From Vallitalea okinawensis (lineage in GTDB: Bacteria; Bacillota; Clostridia; Lachnospirales; PQDH01): 64,000 bases of DNA. This document shows, piece by piece, positions 26,780 to 36,747 of this stretch (its first letter is position 1; every line of letters starts with the position of its first letter). The notes beneath the pieces are model-generated. The model was not told the origin of the DNA and searched no databases. It saw only the letters and a program-made list of their open reading frames with translations. Location of the stretch: contig NZ_PQDH01000006.1 of assembly GCF_002964605.1 (NCBI RefSeq), forward strand, positions 281,665 through 345,664, given 5' to 3'. The translations under genes and the position numbers were made by a program.

Positions 26780-28132
26780 CTATTGAGCTTTTTCAGCCCA
26801 TTTAGTATCTAAGAATTCTAAAACTTCAATCCATGTCTTGTTACCTGATACATAGTCTTGAAAAGCTTGCTTTGCATCTGTTTCATTCATTCCTGCTGGA
26901 AAAGCATGCCATACCCAAGGTATTGTCTTCCCTGTTGAAGAATACTCTAGAATAGATTGTGCTAATGGATCCGCTTCTGTTGCATCAACATTAGTAAACG
27001 CTGGTATGAATTTTGCGTCATCAATCAAGAATTGATGCCCACGTTCACTCATTGCAATATAGTTTAAGAATAGTATAGCTGCATCTTTTACACTATCATC
27101 AAGCTTACTATTAACTACCCAGTAATTTGGAACACCTACAGGGATAGAATCATTTTTGCCACCATCACCAAGTGGAATTGGTAAGAATGCAATATCTAAC
27201 TCTGGGTCAATCTCCAACAATTGATTAATGGTCCAGTTACCTTGTTGCATGAATGCAGTTTTTCCAGCAGCAAAATCACTGTATTGTTTCTCATAATCAA
27301 TTGATCCAACATCAGGATAACTGTATTCAATGAAAGTATCTATTAAATTTTGAAACTCATCAAATCTCTCATTCTCAGCAATAATAGCAGTTCCATTATT
27401 CAATTCATCAACATATGCAAGTGGATCTTCTTGCATAGCAAATGGAACATTGAATGTGTGGTATGCAGCTACCCACCATGCAGTTCCACCAACTGACCAT
27501 CCCATTGTAGCTTCTAAACCTAATTCTGATTTTTTTGTATCAACTTTTGCAAATAACTCTCTTAAAGCTGATAATGAATTAACTCCTTTGATTTCTTCAT
27601 CAGTTATTCCAGCTTCATGAAGTATTGTACGATTATACATAACACCGTAACCTTCTATGTTCATTGGTTGACCTAACACTTTACCTTCTTGAGTAATGTT
27701 ATCTAAAAGACCTGCAGATGTTACTTCAACCCATGGTTCATTCGATAAATCTTCTAAGTAATCAAACCATAATTGTCTCTCTGTTGGTCCAGGTACATTG
27801 AATATTGCTGGCATATTACCAGAGTTCATTCTTGCTTTAAGTGCTGCACCATAATCTTCTCCTCCACCAGTTGTATCTAAGTTAACACTGATATATGGGT
27901 ACTCTGACTCAAAATCTGCTATTAAACTATCTAATTGTTCTACAATTTCTACTTTGAATTGAAATATATCTAATTCAACAGCTTCCATCTCATCTTCAAC
28001 ATCATCTTTTGTTTTAGAATTATCAATAGTTTGATTGTTACCATTACTTGATTCTTTTGTTTCAGTGTTTTGACTGCATCCTACAAAAGAAAGTGCCATT
28101 ACAATAACTAAAAGTGTCCATAATTTTCTCAT
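26780..28132 (-). CDS. Sugar ABC transporter substrate-binding lipoprotein
   Basis: 450 residues. The ATG at 28132 is chosen because GGGGAATGGTA precedes it; an ATG two codons earlier touches the ribosome site. The signal peptide ends in a lipobox (ALSFVGCSQN) with Cys near residue 19, then an acidic Ser/Asn/Glu linker and the family 1 binding fold (GDGGKNDSIPVGVPNYWVVN and similar). It captures a carbohydrate and delivers it to the two adjacent permeases. It is first in the operon and lies under a consensus promoter overlapped by a LacI operator. Confidence 0.93.
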   Translation of the reverse strand: MRKLWTLLVIVMALSFVGCSQNTETKESSNGNNQTIDNSKTKDDVEDEMEAVELDIFQFKVEIVEQLDSLIADFESEYPYISVNLDTTGGGEDYGAALKARMNSGNMPAIFNVPGPTERQLWFDYLEDLSNEPWVEVTSAGLLDNITQEGKVLGQPMNIEGYGVMYNRTILHEAGITDEEIKGVNSLSALRELFAKVDTKKSELGLEATMGWSVGGTAWWVAAYHTFNVPFAMQEDPLAYVDELNNGTAIIAENERFDEFQNLIDTFIEYSYPDVGSIDYEKQYSDFAAGKTAFMQQGNWTINQLLEIDPELDIAFLPIPLGDGGKNDSIPVGVPNYWVVNSKLDDSVKDAAILFLNYIAMSERGHQFLIDDAKFIPAFTNVDATEADPLAQSILEYSSTGKTIPWVWHAFPAGMNETDAKQAFQDYVSGNKTWIEVLEFLDTKWAEKAQ

Positions 28133-28290
28133 TACCATTCCCCTTTTTTCTTAATATTTGGAATTTTCCAACTAAATAAATTTGTCTACCTCATCCGCCA
28201 ACCGCTTCTTCAATCTTTTTCAGTCATTTGTTGTATTTTGATAAATAAAAGATATACATACAAAAATACTTGTTAACAAGTTACAATTAC

Positions 28291-28333
28291 ATTATAGATG
28301 ATGCTATGTCGTATGTCAACCGTTTGACATACG
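28291..28333 (-). promoter_or_regulatory. Consensus promoter with embedded LacI operator for the sugar importer
   Basis: Minus strand TTGACA (28319-28314), a 17-base spacer, TATAAT (28296-28291): a perfect sigma-A promoter. The -35 hexamer forms part of a palindrome with 10-base arms CGTATGTCAA/TTGACATACG around a 4-base centre (28310-28333). A closely related element overlaps the -35 of the pfkB operon promoter, so one repressor, the LacI protein encoded at 28371-29348, probably controls both. Confidence 0.9.
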
Positions 28334-28348
28334 ATTTAAAAATTTTTT

Positions 28349-28372
28349 GATAGGGTAATTTTATACCCTATC
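28349..28372 (-). terminator. Hairpin at the end of the lacI gene
   Basis: GATAGGGTA/TACCCTATC (9 pairs, 6-base loop) overlaps the lacI stop codon and is followed on the minus strand by AAAAAATTTTT. It is probably a weak terminator separating the lacI operon from the importer promoter. Confidence 0.55.
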
Positions 28373-29348
28373 AAGTTGTTTGTCTTTGAATTAATTTAAC
28401 AGGAAATACGTTTTCTACATTAATATTTTCTGAATCCATTTGCATAATGAGGAGATCTACTAATTTTTTGCTCATAATTTCAATCGGCTGTGCAATAGTG
28501 GTCAACTCAGGCGTCATGAATTCAGCCACATTTATATTATCATAACCTATGACTTTTATATCATCTGGTATATTCATTTGATTTTTAATCGCAGCTTTAA
28601 TGACATAGGATGCAATAATATCACTGCTAGCAAACACACCATCAATATCTGGATGTTCTTCAAAAAGCTTGCATGCCAAATCATCATATTCAGCAAAATT
28701 AAATCCTTTTATATCTGTTTCTAATAGAACTGTTTCGATATCATTTCGGTTTGCAACTTCTTCAAAAGCATCGTACCTTTTATTCGAAAGTAAGTCTAAC
28801 GTTAGATTACCACCAATATAAGCAATCTTCTTGCAACCTTTCTGAATCAACAATTCTGTAGCTAATTGACCACCTTGATAGTTATCACATGATACAAAAG
28901 GTATCTGCTCATCTATTCGACGGTCAAGGGTGACAATAGGCAATTTCAATGCCTTATAATCATCAACATCTAAAGTATGGCTCCCCATGATGATACCATC
29001 AACCTGACTACGCTTCAGCATTTCAATATACTCTTTTTCCTTTTTTAGATCTAAATTCGAATTACATAACATCACTTTATAGCCTTTTTCAAAAGCATAA
29101 GCTTCAGTTAAATTCGTTAAAGCGGCAAAAAAAGGATGTGATGCACTTGGTACTATAAGCCCAATAATATTGGATTTTTTTCTAAAGAGAGATCGTGCAA
29201 TTTCATTAGGTTGATAGTTAATCTCTTCCATAGCTTTATGAACTTTCGACTTTACATCATCACTTAAATAGCCGCGATTATTAAGGACACGAGAAACAGT
29301 TGTTACAGAAACACCTGCTTGTTTGGCCACATCTTTTATTGTAGGCAT
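28371..29348 (-). CDS. LacI family repressor of the sugar importer and sucrose-type operons
   Basis: 325 residues: N-terminal helix-turn-helix (TIKDVAKQAGVSVTTVSRVL), hinge helix (NEIARSLFRKKSNIIGL) and a periplasmic-binding-protein-like effector domain. It is last in the pfkB-SPS-GalT-lacI operon and lies directly before the importer operon. Two matching operators (28310-28333 and 32931-32955) cover the -35 boxes of the two flanking promoters, as expected for a local sugar-responsive repressor. AAGGAGCAATGGT precedes the ATG. Confidence 0.94.
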   Translation of the reverse strand: MPTIKDVAKQAGVSVTTVSRVLNNRGYLSDDVKSKVHKAMEEINYQPNEIARSLFRKKSNIIGLIVPSASHPFFAALTNLTEAYAFEKGYKVMLCNSNLDLKKEKEYIEMLKRSQVDGIIMGSHTLDVDDYKALKLPIVTLDRRIDEQIPFVSCDNYQGGQLATELLIQKGCKKIAYIGGNLTLDLLSNKRYDAFEEVANRNDIETVLLETDIKGFNFAEYDDLACKLFEEHPDIDGVFASSDIIASYVIKAAIKNQMNIPDDIKVIGYDNINVAEFMTPELTTIAQPIEIMSKKLVDLLIMQMDSENINVENVFPVKLIQRQTT

Positions 29349-29417
29349 ACCATTGCTCCTTTATATAGGGTGTATTTGTCAATATTATAGTATAAACCTA
29401 CATTAAAGTAAATAACT

Positions 29418-30338
29418 CTACCATTTTAGATCATTTGCTACCTGTTCTGGTGATACTGAATTGACATAGATACCTGTACTCAGCTCAAAACCTGCTTGCA
29501 TAGATAGTCTTGGTGTTACATGTATATGCCAATGGTAGAAATCACATTTGCTAGGAATAGGGTAGAAATGGAAGAACATATTAAAAGGTACATTACCAAC
29601 CTTTACATATAGTCCTTCAAACAGCTTCTCATATATACCCGCTAATTCGCAAACTTCCTCTTCTCTTAATTGGTCAAATGCTTTGGTCTGTTTATAGATA
29701 ATCTGTATTTCATAATTAAATAACGAGGCATAAGGTGCTAGAACCAAAAAGTTGAAAGAGTCATGAATGACCCTCTTATTTTCCTTGATTTCTTTTTCCA
29801 TAACTTGTTGATGCAGAGATTTCTGATGAGTTAATGCAAATGTTTGGCATCGTAGAAATTCTTCCTCTACATCCTTTGGAATAATGGGTAACCCTATAAT
29901 TTGACTATGTGGATGTTCCAATGATGCTCCTGCTTCTCGCAAATGATTTTTAAATATACTTACGTACTTAACCGTATCATCCTTAATATAAGCTAAATAG
30001 CGGTGCTTATACATGCGAATGATGCGTTCAAAGTCCTCTTGAGTCATATTAAAATAATTATCATGATGCCGGTTAGATTCAATAACTACCTCATGGTACC
30101 CTCTAATGGATCCTTGGTCATTGACTATGGGAAATTTATTAGGTACGACTCTTCCCTGCCATGGGTCTTCACTAATAACTAATGAAGCCGTCGGTGTTTT
30201 ATCCTCATTACCCAGACAGAAGAAGCAATCTTTATCAATATCACTTAATTGAGATTTAAATTGCTGTGGCCTTTTCCCTCTGGCTTCATTGATAATAACT
30301 GATTTCCCACTGAATACATCTTCTCTAAGTTCTTGCAT
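29418..30338 (-). CDS. GalT-like hexose-1-phosphate nucleotidylyltransferase
   Basis: 306 residues of the HIT/GalT superfamily. It has an N-terminal zinc-type motif (CFFCLGNEDKTP), VVPNKFPIVN, the active-site triad region LEHPHSQIIG (GalT enzymes usually have HPHGQ), and a C-terminal HWHIHVTPR. GalT enzymes move a uridylyl group between UDP-hexose and hexose-1-phosphate. In this operon it could form UDP-glucose for the adjacent sucrose-phosphate synthase (inference). It overlaps the end of the synthase gene by 14 bases. It could instead be an ADP- or UDP-sugar phosphorylase of the same fold. Confidence 0.82.
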   Translation of the reverse strand: MQELREDVFSGKSVIINEARGKRPQQFKSQLSDIDKDCFFCLGNEDKTPTASLVISEDPWQGRVVPNKFPIVNDQGSIRGYHEVVIESNRHHDNYFNMTQEDFERIIRMYKHRYLAYIKDDTVKYVSIFKNHLREAGASLEHPHSQIIGLPIIPKDVEEEFLRCQTFALTHQKSLHQQVMEKEIKENKRVIHDSFNFLVLAPYASLFNYEIQIIYKQTKAFDQLREEEVCELAGIYEKLFEGLYVKVGNVPFNMFFHFYPIPSKCDFYHWHIHVTPRLSMQAGFELSTGIYVNSVSPEQVANDLKW

Positions 30339-31800
30339 CGCGATTGTTCTCCTTTAAGTCGATGAGATCTAATTGTAATGTACCTTTTAGTAGATCTTTC
30401 ATTTCTTTAGTGATTCTAGTCTCATCCTCAGAGGTACGGATTCTTCTTATTGCTTCTACGTACTGCACTGCTGCTATATCCCAAGTATATTTAGATTTGA
30501 CACGCTGGATACCCAAAAGGTGATAGCTATCCCAGTTGTCCAATGCTAACTTTAAACCTTCTTGAATATTTGATAAATTACTAACATCTACAAGAACACC
30601 GTAGTACCCTTTATCATCTTTTAGTACTTCACTTGGTCCACCATTCTTTGTAACAACAACTGGAAGACCACATGCCATAGCCTCAATAGGTGCTAGACCA
30701 AAAGGTTCATATATCGCTGTAAGGGAGAAGATAGACCTTCGATTACTTGCCACCCTATAAAATGAAGCCAATTCTCCTTGACTCAATATGTTGGCAAAAG
30801 TAACCTTCCCCTTTAGCTTATGTTCATCTATCAAACTCATTATTTCATCCATTAAATTACTTTCCTCATCAGATAACTGCTTATAACTTTCAAAGGGGTT
30901 ATCAACTCCTCTTAAGACAATTACTAAATTCGCTTTTTCTTGTAAATCAAAGTCTTTCGCATAGGCTTCTACGAGACCTTTATGATATTTTTTAGTATCC
31001 AATCTACTGGAACAAATTATTCCTGGTAATGTTCTTCTACCATCAACAATATCTCTAATCATTAGAGTATCAAAGTAACTGTTCATCTTTTGATCAATGT
31101 CAGCCTCAAGTATCGTGAAAATTTTTGTATTAGCACCAGGTGGAACAACTTCAAACTTCTCAGGATTATACCTGTCTCCTGCACCATGATAATAGGAGTG
31201 TGTATATTGCTCCTCTCTCTCTTGTTTCGTTGATACAAAGCAAATTGATGCATGTAGCATAGCGTGCCTTTCAGCCATTATTCGTGTAGTAAAGTGAAAA
31301 CGGCTTTCATACTCCTGATAGTTCTCCTCTGAAACTCCCATCTTATCCATCTTCTGAGCTCCTAATGAATGAGCTGTAAAGGAAAAGGGTATGCCAGTTT
31401 TTTCTTTAAATAAACAACCCGCGATACCACCATCACCATAATGCGTCGTTACAAACCCAGGCATTTGTCCCTCTTCCTTATAAAAAAAGTGGATATTCTC
31501 GACCCATTCTTCTAGATGAGTCCATAGTTCCTCTTTTGGAATAAATCCTTTAGGTCCACAGGGAATACGCACTATACGAACCCCTTTAGCTTCTGGATAG
31601 TAATCAATAGTATCAGCAAACTCTTTCCATCCTGAGTTTTCTATTCTACGTGTCACAATATCTATTTCATGACCTTCATTAGCCATAGCTATGGCCAATT
31701 CCTTGACATATACCAATTGGCCACCAAAATCAGGATGTTCTGTCCAATAGGAGTCTTTATGATCAAAGTTACCCTGTGGATTAAAAAAAGCTATATGCAT
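30325..31800 (-). CDS. Sucrose-phosphate synthase-like glycosyltransferase (GT4)
   Basis: 491 residues. The N-terminus (NPQGNFDHKDSYWTEHPDFG and GGQLVYVKELA) and TTHYGDGGIAG, FTAHSLGAQKM are, from memory, very close to the structurally studied Halothermothrix orenii sucrose-phosphate synthase. The GT4 E-x7-E motif is present (YEPFGLAPIEAM). The enzyme makes sucrose-6-phosphate from UDP-glucose and fructose-6-phosphate, or a close analogue. It is encoded between a PfkB sugar kinase and a GalT-like enzyme. No sucrose-phosphate phosphatase is found in the window. ATAGGAGGGATAAG precedes the ATG. Confidence 0.88.
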   Translation of the reverse strand: MHIAFFNPQGNFDHKDSYWTEHPDFGGQLVYVKELAIAMANEGHEIDIVTRRIENSGWKEFADTIDYYPEAKGVRIVRIPCGPKGFIPKEELWTHLEEWVENIHFFYKEEGQMPGFVTTHYGDGGIAGCLFKEKTGIPFSFTAHSLGAQKMDKMGVSEENYQEYESRFHFTTRIMAERHAMLHASICFVSTKQEREEQYTHSYYHGAGDRYNPEKFEVVPPGANTKIFTILEADIDQKMNSYFDTLMIRDIVDGRRTLPGIICSSRLDTKKYHKGLVEAYAKDFDLQEKANLVIVLRGVDNPFESYKQLSDEESNLMDEIMSLIDEHKLKGKVTFANILSQGELASFYRVASNRRSIFSLTAIYEPFGLAPIEAMACGLPVVVTKNGGPSEVLKDDKGYYGVLVDVSNLSNIQEGLKLALDNWDSYHLLGIQRVKSKYTWDIAAVQYVEAIRRIRTSEDETRITKEMKDLLKGTLQLDLIDLKENNRDART

Positions 31801-31810
31801 CTTATCCCTC

Positions 31811-32770
31811 CTATAAGTGATAGAGTTTTTTAATTGTCTTTAGGTCAGGCAAATCAACTACTGCACCTGTATACTTTAATTTATATGCACTCACTGCAAG
31901 ACCTACTTTAACTGCTTCTATAACTGTATATTTTTTAATTAGAGCTGAATAAAATCCAGACCAAAAAGCGTCACCAGCTCCTGTGACATCCACTACATCA
32001 TTGGCCATGGTTTTAAGATAGACTTTATTCTGACCATCGGATATGATAGCTCCTTCAGCCCCAAGAGTCATTAAAACGAGATCAACTCCTAAATTATGAA
32101 ATTTATCTATCTGATTTTCTGGTGTATCTTCACCAAATAAACGACGCGCATCATCCTCTGAGGGCTTAATAACATTAACATCCTTGAGGATATTTTTTAT
32201 ATAATTAACCCCTCCTTGAGAACCCTCCCATAATGCTGGATGATAGTTAGGGTCCATGCCAATGAATTTCCCTCGCTGTTGGCTTATGTTTATTATTTTT
32301 TCTACAACCTGTCTTGATAATTTATGCGTTAATGGCCAGGTCGAGAAATGTATGATGGTTGATTTATTAATTAGTTCTTCAATAGCGTCGTTATATTCTA
32401 ATTGGTAATCCGCATCGCGGTAAAAAATTGGCTTGGGACTTCCTTTACTTTTTGTAACCAGAACAAGACTAGTAGATCCTTCTACCTTATTAATGTATTG
32501 AACAGGTAAATCCGACTTACTTTTTATCTCATTTAATAGGAACTCACCTAGACCATCCCTCCCTATAGAAGATATGACATTGGATTTAATGCCAAGCTTT
32601 CTACAATTCATCGCAATGTTGGCCACTGAGCCTCCAAAGTATTTACTATAGGTGTTACTTTCGAAATTTTCACCATATTCATCTGATATTAGATCAACAA
32701 GTATCTCTCCAATTGTAACCAAGTCATATTTATTTTCATGTATATCTAGTTGCATATTCAATTGGATCAT
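31811..32770 (-). CDS. PfkB family carbohydrate kinase, probably fructokinase-like
   Basis: 319 residues with the PfkB fold: N-terminal TIGEILVDLISDEYG, glycine motif YFGGSVANIAMN, and C-terminal signature VDVTGAGDAFWSGFY with the catalytic Asp in GAGDAF. It phosphorylates a sugar, plausibly fructose, supplying fructose-6-phosphate to the following sucrose-phosphate synthase gene (10-base gap). It is the first gene of the operon and has the LacI operator and consensus promoter upstream. AGAGGGTATAC precedes the ATG. Confidence 0.92.
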   Translation of the reverse strand: MIQLNMQLDIHENKYDLVTIGEILVDLISDEYGENFESNTYSKYFGGSVANIAMNCRKLGIKSNVISSIGRDGLGEFLLNEIKSKSDLPVQYINKVEGSTSLVLVTKSKGSPKPIFYRDADYQLEYNDAIEELINKSTIIHFSTWPLTHKLSRQVVEKIINISQQRGKFIGMDPNYHPALWEGSQGGVNYIKNILKDVNVIKPSEDDARRLFGEDTPENQIDKFHNLGVDLVLMTLGAEGAIISDGQNKVYLKTMANDVVDVTGAGDAFWSGFYSALIKKYTVIEAVKVGLAVSAYKLKYTGAVVDLPDLKTIKKLYHL

Positions 32771-32911
32771 GTATACCCTCTTTTCTATTTATAATAAGTG
32801 CTAGCTACCTTTAGAGATAGATAACTACTCACTCATAAGTACTTTTATTTTTAATAAACTTCTTCTTCAATCTTGGGCACTAGTGATGCTAAACTTTATT
32901 AACCGTAATTT

Positions 32912-32955
32912 ATTATATACAAAATATAATCGTATGTCAACCGGTTAGCATATAG
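32912..32955 (-). promoter_or_regulatory. Consensus promoter with embedded LacI operator for the pfkB operon
   Basis: Minus strand TTGACA (32940-32935), 17-base spacer, TATAAT (32917-32912). The palindrome ATATGCTAAC-CG-GTTGACATAC covers the -35 (32931-32955). One arm is identical to the arm of the importer operator; the other has drifted (GCTAAC for GTCAA), so this may be the weaker site. Confidence 0.85.
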
Positions 32956-33017
32956 TTTCATTTTTTTACCTAGTAGCTAAGTCATATGCAAAAGCGGCTA
33001 CCGCTGCGTTAAAACGA

Positions 33018-33064
33018 AATAGGAAAGTACGGTACCTTGCGAGCAAAACGCGAACTTTCCTATT
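33018..33064. repeat. Inverted repeat between purA and the pfkB promoter
   Basis: AATAGGAAAGT and ACTTTCCTATT are perfect 11-base inverted copies, 25 bases apart, with GGTACC inside. The flanks hold GCGGCTACCGCTGCG. The GC content is higher than the surroundings. Fragments with similar words (TTTCCT, GCTGC) occur at 63090-63240, but the similarity is weak. The rest of 32771-33129 holds only this repeat, the promoter and the purA terminator. Confidence 0.5.
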
Positions 33065-33068
33065 CCAT

Positions 33069-33104
33069 AAAAAAAGATGTTACATGCTTTGCATGTAACA
33101 TCTT
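33069..33104 (-). terminator. Terminator of purA
   Basis: A 14-pair stem AAGATGTTACATGC/GCATGTAACATCTT with a 3-base loop, followed by TTTTTT on the minus strand, 25 bases after the purA stop. Confidence 0.9.
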
Positions 33105-33129
33105 CTTATTAAACTTATCACTGGACCAA

Positions 33130-34467
<1,338 letters not shown>

Positions 34468-34603
34468 TTAGTCTCATCTATAGATATTGAACTGAAAATG
34501 TTTATCAATAGTTCAATATGTTTTCCTTAATATATGGATGTTTTCTTTTAAACGTAATAACACTCCAATAGCATATCAAAAAACTAAAAAGAAATCAATA
34601 GAA

Positions 34604-34645
34604 AAACCGAATTTTATTCATATTTTTTTAGCTAATGTTCGATTT
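34604..34645 (-). promoter_or_regulatory. Possible PurR double box upstream of purA
   Basis: Minus strand AATCGAACATT and an inverted AAAATTCGGTTTT, with CGAA and TTCG cores exactly 26 bases apart. The Bacillus PurR box (AWWWCCGAACWWT) occurs as inverted pairs with this geometry. It lies between purA (minus) and mecA (plus) and could affect either; purA is more plausible. The remaining 34402-34826 holds no supported gene. Confidence 0.5.
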
Positions 34646-34729
34646 ATGGAATAAATTAGATAACTCCCTCCCCCTACCCCACTACTAGGAGTATCTGTTG
34701 TTTACACAGAAAAATACATAATTCACCTC

Positions 34730-34759
34730 TTTACATACAACTTGATTATAGATTATACT
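34730..34759 (+). promoter_or_regulatory. Promoter of mecA
   Basis: TTTACA (34730-34735), 18-base spacer, TATACT (34754-34759), about 68 bases before the mecA start. Confidence 0.6.
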
Positions 34760-34826
34760 ATAAGTGTAAATATATACCCCAGCTACTTTCATCCTAATGT
34801 GAATATATAGAATGGATGGTGATAAA

Positions 34827-35486
34827 ATGAAAATCGAAAAAATGAGTGACACTCAAGTACGTGTAATATTAAATAAATCTGATTTACTTGAAAGAGAAAT
34901 CAAAATTAGTGAATTGGCTTATGGCTCCGATAAAGCTCAAAAACTTTTCAAGGATATGATGAAAAAAGCTTTCGATGAATTTGGTTTTGAGGCTAATAAT
35001 GTACCTCTTATGATTGAAGCTGTACCTATGTCAACAGAGAGCATTATGATAATTGTAACTAAGGTAGACGATCCTGACGAAATTGACGATAAGCTGGCTA
35101 ACCTGACCCCTAATAAAAACATTAGAAAATTCAAAAAGAAATCTGAAATCGAAGAGGATTTCGGAGAAGTCATTGACTTATCAGAAAGAAAGAATCTTAA
35201 CGTCAAGCAAACCTTTATTTATACATTTAATAAACTAGATCATATTATTGATGCTTCCTATAATATTGAACCAGAACATATAGAGAGTACTCTCTATAAA
35301 AATGAGAACACAAAGAAACTATTTCTTGTTCTTCATTGTTCCAATAAAATATCTTCTGAAACAGAGAAAGTACTATTAGAATATGGTAACAAAGTAGATT
35401 CCTCTGATATCGCAGAAGGCTATTTAAAGGAACATACAACAACAATTATTGATCAAAAAGCTATAAGCAAATTAAAGCTTATTTAA
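34827..35486 (+). CDS. mecA: Adaptor protein MecA
   Basis: 219 residues from the ATG at 34827 (GGTGATAAA directly upstream; an ATG five codons earlier has no ribosome site). The N-terminal substrate-recognition domain (MKIEKMSDTQVRVILNKSDL) and the C-terminal ClpC-binding domain (QTFIYTFNKLDHIIDASY, LYKNENTKKLFLVLHC) match MecA. It targets proteins to ClpCP; in Bacillus ComK is the best known. An acidic linker near 85-105 joins the domains. It is a single gene with its own promoter and terminator. Confidence 0.92.
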   Translation: MKIEKMSDTQVRVILNKSDLLEREIKISELAYGSDKAQKLFKDMMKKAFDEFGFEANNVPLMIEAVPMSTESIMIIVTKVDDPDEIDDKLANLTPNKNIRKFKKKSEIEEDFGEVIDLSERKNLNVKQTFIYTFNKLDHIIDASYNIEPEHIESTLYKNENTKKLFLVLHCSNKISSETEKVLLEYGNKVDSSDIAEGYLKEHTTTIIDQKAISKLKLI

Positions 35487-35512
35487 ACCATCTTGAAAAA
35501 GGTGGTTTTTTT
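35486..35512 (+). terminator. Terminator of mecA
   Basis: AACCATCTT/AAGGTGGTT (one G-U) with a GAAA loop, followed by TTTTT, right at the mecA stop. Confidence 0.8.
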
Positions 35513-35513
35513 C

Positions 35514-35543
35514 TTGACTTTTTTTATAAAACTTTGGTATCAT
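35514..35543 (+). promoter_or_regulatory. Promoter of the LacI-type regulator before kduI
   Basis: TTGACT (35514-35519), 18-base spacer, TATCAT (35538-35543), 50 bases before the regulator's start. The -35 abuts the mecA terminator T-run. Confidence 0.55.
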
Positions 35544-35593
35544 ATAAGTGATACTTTTATTTCATAATACTGACACTAGGAAGAAGGTGTATT

Positions 35594-36571
35594 ATGGCAA
35601 CAATTGATGATATTGTTCAATTATCCGGTGTTTCTAGAAGTACAGTTTTTCGCTTTTATAACGGTCAAAATATACGTTCTGACGCTAAAACAAGTATCAT
35701 AGAAGCCATGAAGCAATTAAACTATCGTACTGATGAACTCTATAAATATCTTAATATAGAGCTTGAGATTAGTATTTCGTCTGACTTTGAATCCTTTCAA
35801 GGCTTTACAAAGGTAGTCAATGGGATTACATCTCGAGCAGAAGAAAAAGGTATTAAAGTGAATATTGCTAGACGAAGCGTAGAGCAGATGGAGAGAGATT
35901 ATACTAACTGGAACAATAGTACCACTTTGAAAGGCATTATTGTTGTAGGTAAAAATACAAATGACACCTTACTAGAAGCTGATTTAATGAAAAAGCACGG
36001 TATTCGACATGTATTTGTCAATCGTATTATGGCTGATGCAAACATTAGCTACGTTGCCGTCAATTTAAGAAAGGCAGCTTCTGATATGGTAGAACATCTT
36101 ATTACCATTGGTCATAAGAACATAGCAGTCATTGGATGCCCTAGCCATTCTCAAGTAGATGAAGCTAAATTACTTGGCTATAGAGATGCTTTTGAAAAAC
36201 ATAATCTTCCTATAAATCATAAACTAGTCCATGAATTATCATCAATGGACCAGTGGGAAGAAACCGTGAGACACATCTTAGAAATCCAGCGCCCTTCAGC
36301 CTTTTTTGCCATTTGCGACTCCCATGCCATTAAACTAATTAAATTCGCTAAAGATTATGGTATCGATATTCCAAGTGATATGGCTTTAGTAGGTATGGAT
36401 GACATTGATATGACTGCATATGTACACCCATCGATAACAACTGTTCATGTTCCATTCTCAAAAATGGGAGCTTTAGCTGTCGACCATGTTATCAATTTAT
36501 TAATACAAGAAGATGTTCAAGCAACCAAGACAATTGTTAAACATCATTTAGTTCATAGAGAAAGTTGTTAA
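35594..36571 (+). CDS. LacI family regulator, probable controller of kduI-kduD
   Basis: 325 residues with an N-terminal helix-turn-helix (TIDDIVQLSGVSRSTVFRFY) and a sugar-binding-type effector domain ending TTVHVPFSKMGALAVDHVIN. The recognition helix and following turn are unusual: VFRFYNGQ replaces the common VSRVLNG, and the hinge helix (YKYLNIELEISISSD) lacks the usual basic residues, so the operator is probably atypical. It is encoded just before kduI on the same strand, 197 bases away, and most likely responds to a uronate-derived metabolite (inference). Confidence 0.87.
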   Translation: MATIDDIVQLSGVSRSTVFRFYNGQNIRSDAKTSIIEAMKQLNYRTDELYKYLNIELEISISSDFESFQGFTKVVNGITSRAEEKGIKVNIARRSVEQMERDYTNWNNSTTLKGIIVVGKNTNDTLLEADLMKKHGIRHVFVNRIMADANISYVAVNLRKAASDMVEHLITIGHKNIAVIGCPSHSQVDEAKLLGYRDAFEKHNLPINHKLVHELSSMDQWEETVRHILEIQRPSAFFAICDSHAIKLIKFAKDYGIDIPSDMALVGMDDIDMTAYVHPSITTVHVPFSKMGALAVDHVINLLIQEDVQATKTIVKHHLVHRESC

Positions 36572-36583
36572 TTGCATTAGAGA

Positions 36584-36612
36584 AAAAAAGCCCAGGTTAA
36601 GTTCACCTAGGC
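36584..36612 (-). terminator. Minus-strand terminator in the lacI-kduI gap
   Basis: GCCTAGGT/ACCTGGGC pairs fully as minus-strand RNA (one G-U) and is followed by TTTTTTT; the plus strand has a mismatch and no T-run. No minus-strand gene is annotated upstream, so it may end a short antisense or small RNA from the kduI upstream region. Just beyond, AGAGTGGT (36615-36622) pairs with ACCACTCT (36678-36685). Confidence 0.55.
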
Positions 36613-36718
36613 ATAGAGTGGTATTAAAAAACATCCTATATATTATAATACAAATAAAAAATATAATCAAATATATAACCACTCTTGTATCTCTAATGTT
36701 CATTATAAATATATCTAA

Positions 36719-36747
36719 GGTTATTTATAAACACTCTTTAAATAACC
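36719..36747 (+). promoter_or_regulatory. Inverted repeat upstream of kduI
   Basis: GGTTATTTA and TAAATAACC are perfect 9-base inverted copies with an 11-base centre, about 22 bases before the kduI start. It may be an operator for the neighbouring LacI-type protein or a 5' UTR hairpin. Confidence 0.5.
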
